A stretch of 64,000 nucleotides of DNA from Paraphysomonas bandaiensis (taxonomy: Eukaryota > Chrysophyceae). The translations under genes were made by a program, and so were the position numbers. Shown here in pieces: positions 58,301 through 64,000 of this stretch. The notes beneath the pieces are model-generated. The model was not told where the DNA came from and did no database searches. It saw only the letters and a list, made by a program, of their open reading frames with translations. The stretch covers positions 18,792-82,791 of the forward strand of contig CBFFRP010000655.1 in assembly GCA_965644295.1 (NCBI GenBank), read 5' to 3'. The first letter of the stretch is position 1. Every line of letters begins with the position of its first letter.

Positions 58301-61300
58301 CATCATTGCCAACAGGTGTTCCTACTTCTGTTCCGACATCGTCTCCAACTTCAGTTCCCACCTCTGTACCGACATCTGCACCGACAGCCGTTCCAACAGG
58401 GGTTCCAAGTGGTCAGCCTACATCTGTTCCAACTGAGCTTGGTACCCCCAATCCTGATCATGATATGATGTGTTATGACGAATGTACTCTGTATACGGAT
58501 CATGTAGTCAATCCCATAGTCAATAATACGGTCAATGGTACTTGTCTTTTTGTAACCTTGCTTGACCAGTTCGGCGACGGTTGGTCAGGAGCAAATTTCA
58601 GTTATTGGGTTCAAATCCGTGATGAGGATAGTGAATTGACAGAATTCACATTGGATTGTAATTGTACAATAATTGCGGGTTGTATTTATCCTTCAGATTT
58701 GAACATCGATCAGCAATATCATATGACAGTGGATGCTGTTGATGATAACGGTGATTCATACGTACCGGCCTATCCATGGGAGATCCATTGGACAGTTCAG
58801 ATAGTTGAGGACGGTGTGTATATGGATAAGTATTATGGCGGATTCAACACGAGTATGACTTTTGAGTATTCTCGTGCGGAGGAGACATATGATTTGGTAT
58901 GGTGGGAGAATCTATGGTCATACCCTGAGGCATGTGAAGGGTGTAACGATTTGAGTGGTGGGGGTATAACCTTTAACGATTTCCTTGATAGCGTGGTGCA
59001 TACTGGTTCCGAGAGTGAAGGTAGCTATGGTAATGTTTCTCTACCTGACTACATTCAATCTGCTTGGTACATCACGGACTCCACGAGGACTACTCTTCAC
59101 TCATATGCGGAGCCTTTTTGCGGGGGTGGTAATGGTAGTATTGAAGTATGTGGTTCATGTTTGGAGGATGGTGAATATGTTTTCCGTGCTACAGGTGTAT
59201 GTGATGATGATAGTGGTGATGTAACTTGGGAGTTCTGCGGTGTGTCTGGTGGCGCACAGGACCAGTTGTTGTTTACTATAGTGAATGGTGATTGTCATCC
59301 TGGTCCATATGGATCTGTCGATGGTGTATGTGCCGACGATACGACGTCATTCCCAACCAGTGTACCAAGTTCAGTACCGTCTGTAGTCCCCACTGGATTT
59401 CCAACATCAATTCCGACATCAGCACCTACAGCGGTCCCAACATTAGTTCCGACATCATCCCCAACTGGTGTACCAACAAGTCTTCCAACAAGTACCCCAA
59501 CTTCGGTTCCAACTTCATCTCCGACATCTATTCCAACATTGATTCCCACATCTACCCCAACAAGTGCACCGACAAGTTATCCAACAGGTGTTCCTACATC
59601 ACTGCCAACGTCAGTTCCTACTAGCGCCCCTACCTCGAACCCGACTGCAATTCCTACTTCGTCCCCAACTGGTGTTCCTACACGTGTACCTACGGCATCA
59701 CCAACGAGTATACCAACATCACTGCCCAGCAGTATGCCGTCATCAGTCCCTACTGAACTTGGAACGGTGAATCTTGTTCCGGAGCTGGAATGCTATCCTA
59801 ACCCTGGGCCGGATCCCTTAGGAAACAATGATACTTGTTTGTATGTGACTTTAGTTGACCAGTTTGGAGATGGCTGGTCGGAGAATGTGAGCTATATGTA
59901 CTGGGTTCAGATACGAGATGAATATTCGAATGTGGTGATGCACACTCTTCCTGACTGTGGGTGTGCGAAAATGATGGGGTGTATCCATCCATCTGATTTG
60001 AACTTGGATCAGCTGTATCACATGACTGTGGATGCTGTTGATGAAAATGGTGCGTCGTACATTCCAAGCAATGCTTGGGAGATCCATTGGAGTGTTCAAA
60101 TTGTCGAGGATGGTGAGTATAAGGAAAAGTATTATGGTGGTTTCAATACAAGTCTTACTTTTGAGTATTCTCGTGCGGAGGAGACGTATGAGTTGGTATG
60201 GTGGGAGAATCTATGGACTGTTCCTGAAGTGTGCAATCCTTGTGAAGATTCATCATCTGGTGTGATGTCTTTCGGAGACTTCCTCGAGGATGTTGTTGTA
60301 GCTGGAAGTAGTAGTGTTGGAAGTTTCGGTGAGGAGGAGTATTATACCCAGACAACTTGGTACGTAACTGATGTGGATGGTATTGCATTGTACGCCTATG
60401 GGGAACCCTATTGTGGTGATGGTGACGATGATGATTTGACGGCATGCTTATCTGGCTTAGCGGATGGTGTTTATATCTTGCGTCACACTGGCATCTGTGA
60501 TTCCAATCGGGATACTGTTACTTGGTCGTATTGTGGTGTGTCTGGGAATGCACAGGACGAGTTGGAGTTTGTCATTAGCAGTGGGGCATGTCACCCTGGT
60601 CCATATGGTGATGTGGTTGCTGTGTGTAATGATACGACGACATCGAACCCGACCTCTGTACCGACCTCTGTTCCTTCTGCACTTCCAACATCTTCGCCAA
60701 CTTCAGTACCAACATCGTTTCCTACGGCAGCACCCACTGGAGTGCCAACAGCGGTGCCAACTGGCATTCCGACTTCGATTCCTAGCAGTGCTCCGACATC
60801 TGTTCCGACTTCTCTTCCAACATCATCTCCAACATCCGTTCCAACCGGTGTACCCAGTAGTACACCAACAGGAAGGCCAACATCAATACCAACAGCTGTT
60901 CCAACTTCGTCTCCTACAAGTGTTCCATCAAGTGCACCAACGTCAATGCCATCTGCTGTGCCGACATCGATACCATCTTCCTCCCCAACATCACTACCAA
61001 CAGCGTTCCCGACCTCTGTTCCGACATCATTGCCAACAGGTGTTCCTACTTCTGTTCCGACATCGTCTCCAACTTCAGTTCCCACCTCTGTACCGACATC
61101 TGCACCGACAGCCGTTCCAACAGGGGTTCCAAGTGGTCAGCCTACATCTGTTCCAACTGAGCTTGGTACCCCCAATCCTGATCATGATATGATGTGTTAT
61201 GACGAATGTACTCTGTATACGGATCATGTAGTCAATCCCATAGTCAATAATACGGTCAATGGTACTTGTCTTTTTGTAACCTTGCTTGACCAGTTCGGCG

Positions 61301-64000
61301 ACGGTTGGTCAGGAGCAAATTTCAGTTATTGGGTTCAAATCCGTGATGAGGATAGTGAATTGACAGAATTCACATTGGATTGTAATTGTACAATAATTGC
61401 GGGTTGTATTTATCCTTCAGATTTGAACATCGATCAGCTATATCATATGACAGTGGATGCTGTTGATGATAACGGTGATTCATACGTACCGGCCTATCCA
61501 TGGGAGATCCATTGGACAGTTCAGATAGTTGAGGACGGTGTGTATATGGATAAGTATTATGGCGGATTCAACACGAGTATGACTTTTGAGTATTCTCGCG
61601 CGGAGGAGACATATGATTTGGTATGGTGGGAGAATCTATGGTCATACCCTGAGGCATGTGAAGGGTGTAACGATTTGAGTGGTGGGGGTATAACCTTTAA
61701 CGATTTCCTTGATAGCGTGGTGCATACTGGTTCCGAGAGTGAAGGTAGCTATGGTAATGTTTCTCTACCTGACTACATTCAATCTGCTTGGTACATCACG
61801 GACTCCACGAGGACTACTCTTCACTCATATGCGGAGCCTTTTTGCGGGGGTGGTAATGGTAGTATTGAAGTATGTGGTTCATGTTTGGAGGATGGTGAAT
61901 ATGTTTTCCGTGCTACAGGTGTATGTGATGATGATAGTGGTGATGTAACTTGGGAGTTCTGCGGTGTGTCTGGTGGCGCACAGGACCAGTTGTTGTTTAC
62001 TATAGTGAATGGTGATTGTCATCCTGGTCCATATGGATCTGTCGATGGTGTATGTGCCGACGATACGACGTCATTCCCAACCAGTGTACCAAGTTCAGTA
62101 CCGTCTGTAGTCCCCACTGGATTTCCAACATCAATTCCGACATCAGCACCTACAGCGGTCCCAACATTAGTTCCGACATCATCCCCAACTGGTGTACCAA
62201 CAAGTCTTCCAACAAGTACCCCAACTTCGGTTCCAACTTCATCTCCGACATCTATTCCAACATTGATTCCCACATCTACCCCAACAAGTGCACCGACAAG
62301 TTATCCAACAGGTGTTCCTACATCACTGCCAACGTCAGTTCCTACTAGCGCCCCTACCTCGAACCCGACTGCAATTCCTACTTCGTCCCCAACTGGTGTT
62401 CCTACACGTGTACCTACGGCATCACCAACGAGTATACCAACATCACTGCCCAGCAGTATGCCGTCATCAGTCCCTACTGAACTTGGAACGGTGAATCTTG
62501 TTCCGGAGCTGGAATGCTATCCTAACCCTGGGCCGGATCCCTTAGGAAACAATGATACTTGTTTGTATGTGACTTTAGTTGACCAGTTTGGAGATGGCTG
62601 GTCGGAGAATGTGAGCTATATGTACTGGGTTCAGATACGAGATGAATATTCGAATGTGGTGATGCACACTCTTCCTGACTGTGGGTGTGCGAAAATGATG
62701 GGGTGTATCCATCCATCTGATTTGAACTTGGATCAGCTGTATCACATGACTGTGGATGCTGTTGATGAAAATGGTGCGTCGTACATTCCAAGCAATGCTT
62801 GGGAGATCCATTGGAGTGTTCAAATTGTCGAGGATGGTGAGTATAAGGAAAAGTATTATGGTGGTTTCAATACAAGTCTTACTTTTGAGTATTCTCGTGC
62901 GGAGGAGACGTATGAGTTGGTATGGTGGGAGAATCTATGGACTGTTCCTGAAGTGTGCAATCCTTGTGAAGATTCATCATCTGGTGTGATGTCTTTCGGA
63001 GACTTCCTCGAGGATGTTGTTGTAGCTGGAAGTAGTAGTGTTGGAAGTTTCGGTGAGGAGGAGTATTATACCCAGACAACTTGGTACGTAACTGATGTGG
63101 ATGGTATTGCATTGTACGCCTATGGGGAACCCTATTGTGGTGATGGTGACGATGATGATTTGACGGCATGCTTATCTGGCTTAGCGGATGGTGTTTATAT
63201 CTTGCGTCACACTGGCATCTGTGATTCCAATCGGGATACTGTTACTTGGTCGTATTGTGGTGTGTCTGGGAATGCACAGGACGAGTTGGAGTTTGTCATT
63301 AGCAGTGGGGCATGTCACCCTGGTCCATATGGTGATGTGGTTGCTGTGTGTAATGATACGACGACATCGAACCCTACCTCTGTACCGACCTCTGTTCCTT
63401 CTGCACTTCCAACATCTTCGCCAACTTCAGTACCAACATCGTTTCCTACGGCAGCACCCACTGGAGTGCCAACAGCGGTGCCAACTGGCATTCCGACTTC
63501 GATTCCTAGCAGTGCTCCGACATCTGTTCCGACTTCTCTTCCAACATCATCTCCAACATCCGTTCCAACCGGTGTACCCAGTAGTACACCAACAGGAAGG
63601 CCAACATCAATACCAACAGCTGTTCCAACTTCGTCTCCTACAAGTGTTCCATCAAGTGCACCAACGTCAATGCCATCTGCTGTGCCGACATCGATACCAT
63701 CTTCCTCCCCAACATCACTACCAACAGCGTTCCCGACCTCTGTTCCGACATCATTGCCAACAGGTGTTCCTACTTCTGTTCCGACATCGTCTCCAACTTC
63801 AGTTCCCACCTCTGTACCGACATCTGCACCGACAGCCGTTCCAACAGGGGTTCCAAGTGGTCAGCCTACATCTGTTCCAACTGAGCTTGGTACCCCCAAT
63901 CCTGATCATGATATGATGTGTTATGACGAATGTACTCTGTATACGGATCATGTAGTCAATCCCATAGTCAATAATACGGTCAATGGTACTTGTCTTTTTG
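52348..64000 (+). CDS. Giant secreted modular protein, DQFGDGW domains with PT-rich linkers (3' partial)
   Basis: One frame is open from 52348 to the window end without an intron or stop, over 3870 residues. The start is ATG 52348 or, more likely, 52366, which gives MLSICIVVLTFIVSVAAM, a clean signal peptide. The rest is a chain of Cys-rich modules of about 260-290 residues. Each has CLYVTLVDQFGDGW or a close variant, then YWV, a CxC pair, PSDLN, WEIHWxVQIVE, KYYGGFNTS, an AWY(I/V)TD strand, LxDGxY and a closing CHPGPYG-type segment. Modules start near 52450, 53340, 54520, 55740, 57060, 58450, 59780, 61175, 62505 and 63900 (cut off). Most linkers (for example 54175-54500, 55375-55720, 56625-57040) are PTSxPT repeats; that between modules 1 and 2 is short. 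No catalytic motif is seen. Adhesion or matrix function is inferred from architecture. Confidence 0.9.
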   Translation, partial: MIIHNFMLSICIVVLTFIVSVAAMDVPYLNTSDVTCISHSSDVLRDSRNGTNSTCMYLTLVDQFGDGWGDNSSLIYWATVNGEDSNIVYLNLSCNCTKMIGCVPAFEANTEQMFHFHFDTGGRTPDYFWEIQWTVQLIENGVWGNKYYGGYNTTMSFEYSYVFDTFTALWLQNTLVHPENCDAGVNSYSPMVLTESFLQNWYGNDTDVYERYSTPEDSTGYLSSAWYITSATNRSILYGFSQPACEELGANYSYTSCLEDGEYIFRSTGYCDPLSMNFTWWFCGVTAEGLLHMEFNVVDGECYPVSNGTNIEVCEGDGSGEDSTAVTTSTLSCYSDDELPTLASNATCLYVTLLDQFGDGFSEDTGFYHWTTVNGEEGTVESYSLSCDCNKRVGCVEPVAGDHMTYFTLEAFDDNGASILPTQYWEMHWSVQIVESGVLKQKFYGGYNTTMVFEYTDGSYALEYHERLWNFPDGCTDCQRTAGDGTISYDNFVQHVSGNGASSSYGNESTSDFLQTGWYISDVSRSHLYAFGKPWCDMSQTNEASCVACLADGEYIYRSTGAYDPVGHEAQFEFCGIVGNITDEVRFRIVDGVCYPIANGDVSEVCADTLTSKPTSSPTPAPTDAPTSSPSIAPTANPTRIPTNSPTCSPTSLPTFNPTKDPTQSPTSVPTLHPTLFPTTNPTPNPTLNPTESPTVAPTFVPTASPSVKPSVSPTMATTISITPELECYPNPGPEPLGDNETCLYVSLVDQFGDGWPGNVSYMYWVESQGVVSNLIYHELPNCDCTRVLGCIHPTDLNSDLRFYMTVDAVDENGESYIPAKAWEIHWTVQIVERSVLKEKYYGGFNTSLSFGYSRAEETFELVWWENLWTVPEVCNPCEDSSSGVMSFGDFLEDVVVAGSSSVGSFGEEEYYTQTAWYVTDDEGLNLFAYGEPFCRDDDDIYDLAGCLSGLQDGSYVLRTTGARDPEGGDSMIEYCGVVAFATDEINFVIEDSQCQVGLYGDVSQVCDGLTARPSGSPTTRPTVQPTLSPTPVPTSLPTIPPTGSPTLSPTFSPTRKPTSSPTSKPTRKPTLAPTSKPTASPTFIPTVRPSRDPTHAPTRAPTVRPTFSPTTDPTGQPTGVPTELGTPYVESDLMCKDKCNIDLLEYEGGNSTLNGTCLSVTLLDQFGDGWSGAEFFYWVQINDDYTTLFNITVDCNCTMIAGCIYPSDLNIDQLYHMTVDAVDDNGDSYVPAYPWEIHWTVQIVEDGVYMDKYYGGFNTSMTFEYSRAEETYDLVWWENLWSYPEACEGCNDLSGGGITFNDFLDSVLHTGSESEGSYGNVSLPDYIQSAWYITDSTRTTLHSYAEPFCGGGNGSIEVCGSCLEDGEYVFRATGVCDDDSGDVTWEFCGVSGGAQDQLLFTIVNGDCHPGPYGSVDGVCADDTTSFPTSVPSSVPSVVPTGFPTSIPTSAPTAVPTLVPTSSPTGVPTSLPTSTPTSVPTSSPTSIPTLIPTSTPTSAPTSYPTGVPTSLPTSVPTSAPTSNPTAIPTSSPTGVPTRVPTVSPTSIPTSLPSSMPSSVPTELGTVNLVPELECYPNPGPDLLGNNDTCLYVTLVDQFGDGWSENVSYMYWVQIRDEYSNVVMHTLPDCGCAKMMGCIHPSDLNLDQLYHMTVDAVDENGASYIPSNAWEIHWSVQIVEDGEYKEKYYGGFNTSLTFEYSRAEETYELVWWENLWTVPEVCNPCEDSSSGVMSFGDFLEDVVVAGSSSVGSFGEEEYYTQTTWYVTDVDGIALYAYGEPYCGDGDDDDLTACLSGLADGVYILRHTGICDSNRDTVTWSYCGVSGNAQDELEFVISSGACHPGPYGDVVAVCNDTTTSNPTSVPTSVPSALPTSSPTSVPTSFPTAAPTGVPTAVPTGIPTSIPSSAPTSVPTSLPTSSPTSVPTGVPSSTPTGRPTSIPTAVPTSSPTSVPSSAPTSMPSAVPTSIPSSSPTSLPTAFPTSVPTSLPTGVPTSVPTSSPTSVPTSVPTSAPTAVPTGVPSGQPTSVPTELGTPNPDHDMMCYDECTLYTDHVVNPIVNNTVNGTCLFVTLLDQFGDGWSGANFSYWVQIRDEDSELTEFTLDCNCTIIAGCIYPSDLNIDQQYHMTVDAVDDNGDSYVPAYPWEIHWTVQIVEDGVYMDKYYGGFNTSMTFEYSRAEETYDLVWWENLWSYPEACEGCNDLSGGGITFNDFLDSVVHTGSESEGSYGNVSLPDYIQSAWYITDSTRTTLHSYAEPFCGGGNGSIEVCGSCLEDGEYVFRATGVCDDDSGDVTWEFCGVSGGAQDQLLFTIVNGDCHPGPYGSVDGVCADDTTSFPTSVPSSVPSVVPTGFPTSIPTSAPTAVPTLVPTSSPTGVPTSLPTSTPTSVPTSSPTSIPTLIPTSTPTSAPTSYPTGVPTSLPTSVPTSAPTSNPTAIPTSSPTGVPTRVPTASPTSIPTSLPSSMPSSVPTELGTVNLVPELECYPNPGPDPLGNNDTCLYVTLVDQFGDGWSENVSYMYWVQIRDEYSNVVMHTLPDCGCAKMMGCIHPSDLNLDQLYHMTVDAVDENGASYIPSNAWEIHWSVQIVEDGEYKEKYYGGFNTSLTFEYSRAEETYELVWWENLWTVPEVCNPCEDSSSGVMSFGDFLEDVVVAGSSSVGSFGEEEYYTQTTWYVTDVDGIALYAYGEPYCGDGDDDDLTACLSGLADGVYILRHTGICDSNRDTVTWSYCGVSGNAQDELEFVISSGACHPGPYGDVVAVCNDTTTSNPTSVPTSVPSALPTSSPTSVPTSFPTAAPTGVPTAVPTGIPTSIPSSAPTSVPTSLPTSSPTSVPTGVPSSTPTGRPTSIPTAVPTSSPTSVPSSAPTSMPSAVPTSIPSSSPTSLPTAFPTSVPTSLPTGVPTSVPTSSPTSVPTSVPTSAPTAVPTGVPSGQPTSVPTELGTPNPDHDMMCYDECTLYTDHVVNPIVNNTVNGTCLFVTLLDQFGDGWSGANFSYWVQIRDEDSELTEFTLDCNCTIIAGCIYPSDLNIDQLYHMTVDAVDDNGDSYVPAYPWEIHWTVQIVEDGVYMDKYYGGFNTSMTFEYSRAEETYDLVWWENLWSYPEACEGCNDLSGGGITFNDFLDSVVHTGSESEGSYGNVSLPDYIQSAWYITDSTRTTLHSYAEPFCGGGNGSIEVCGSCLEDGEYVFRATGVCDDDSGDVTWEFCGVSGGAQDQLLFTIVNGDCHPGPYGSVDGVCADDTTSFPTSVPSSVPSVVPTGFPTSIPTSAPTAVPTLVPTSSPTGVPTSLPTSTPTSVPTSSPTSIPTLIPTSTPTSAPTSYPTGVPTSLPTSVPTSAPTSNPTAIPTSSPTGVPTRVPTASPTSIPTSLPSSMPSSVPTELGTVNLVPELECYPNPGPDPLGNNDTCLYVTLVDQFGDGWSENVSYMYWVQIRDEYSNVVMHTLPDCGCAKMMGCIHPSDLNLDQLYHMTVDAVDENGASYIPSNAWEIHWSVQIVEDGEYKEKYYGGFNTSLTFEYSRAEETYELVWWENLWTVPEVCNPCEDSSSGVMSFGDFLEDVVVAGSSSVGSFGEEEYYTQTTWYVTDVDGIALYAYGEPYCGDGDDDDLTACLSGLADGVYILRHTGICDSNRDTVTWSYCGVSGNAQDELEFVISSGACHPGPYGDVVAVCNDTTTSNPTSVPTSVPSALPTSSPTSVPTSFPTAAPTGVPTAVPTGIPTSIPSSAPTSVPTSLPTSSPTSVPTGVPSSTPTGRPTSIPTAVPTSSPTSVPSSAPTSMPSAVPTSIPSSSPTSLPTAFPTSVPTSLPTGVPTSVPTSSPTSVPTSVPTSAPTAVPTGVPSGQPTSVPTELGTPNPDHDMMCYDECTLYTDHVVNPIVNNTVNGTCLF
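55930..64000 (+). repeat. 2724-bp tandem duplication inside the giant gene (two full copies plus part of a third)
   Basis: Sequence from about 55930 recurs at +2724 and again at +5448 with only scattered single-base differences. The unit equals 908 codons, so each copy adds one type B and one type A module plus two PT linkers in frame. The third copy runs out of the window. The start of another type B module at 63894 matches 61170 and 58446, so the register continues to the last base. Confidence 0.95.

Noticed and set aside
57867-58361. Minus-strand ORFs with VGTEVG repeats in the giant gene (also at 56571, 59295, 60591, 62019, 63315)
   Set aside because: They are antisense shadows of the PT-rich linkers and repeat exactly with the 2724-bp unit.
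1-64000. tRNA, rRNA, snRNA genes and CRISPR-like arrays
   Set aside because: No tRNA B-box with matching A-box, no rRNA core and no U6-type sequence was found by eye; the tandem repeats are coding or microsatellite, not spacer-repeat arrays.

Overview
This is nuclear DNA of a protist, most likely a stramenopile. Genes are split by many short GT-AG introns (about 65 resolved by hand, mostly 44-60 nt, a few to about 240 nt). All three standard stop codons end genes, so the code looks standard. The stramenopile call is an inference from the ribosomal protein uS17/RPS11 sequence (for example [17 protein letters not shown]) and from very large secreted proteins with Pro-Thr repeats of the PTxSPT/PTSxPT kind, which are common in that group. 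An RIIa-domain protein and a repeat protein resembling axonemal proteins suggest a cell that makes cilia. Intergenic DNA is AT-rich with ATGT-type microsatellites. I saw no tRNA, rRNA or CRISPR.

Layout. 1-40 kb is ordinary gene space: S28 serine peptidase (+, 5' partial), cyclin L (-), a lipid-anchored EF-hand protein (-), an RIIa-domain protein (-), a TCAIM-like mitochondrial protein (-), a PH-domain protein (+), a 17-exon FKP-motif repeat protein (-), a dual-specificity pseudophosphatase with a long disordered tail (+), the splicing factor and U-box ligase PRP19 (-), RPS11 (-) divergent from RPB5 (+), a [2Fe-2S] thioredoxin-fold ferredoxin (+), a five-repeat putative axonemal protein (-), and an LRR protein spliced in frame to a seven-helix PAQR/hemolysin-III membrane domain (+).

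40.8-64 kb is different: a cluster of surface or secreted proteins. A 2605-residue protein (-) has a signal peptide, a C-type lectin-like domain, a stalk of about 109 copies of a 20-residue Pro/Thr/Ser repeat, and a plant-type LRR domain. Divergent from it is a small single-pass membrane protein (+). After one small unknown ORF (-) comes a giant uninterrupted ORF (+) that starts near 52348 and is still open at 64000 (over 3870 residues). It is a string of at least ten Cys-rich modules marked by DQFGDGW, most joined by PT-rich linkers. The last three pairs are a nearly identical 2724-bp tandem duplication.

How they fit together: cyclin L and PRP19 act in splicing and transcription, RPB5 in transcription, RPS11 in translation. 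The lectin-LRR, the small membrane protein and the giant modular protein look like a locus for cell-surface recognition or adhesion. That function is inferred from architecture only.
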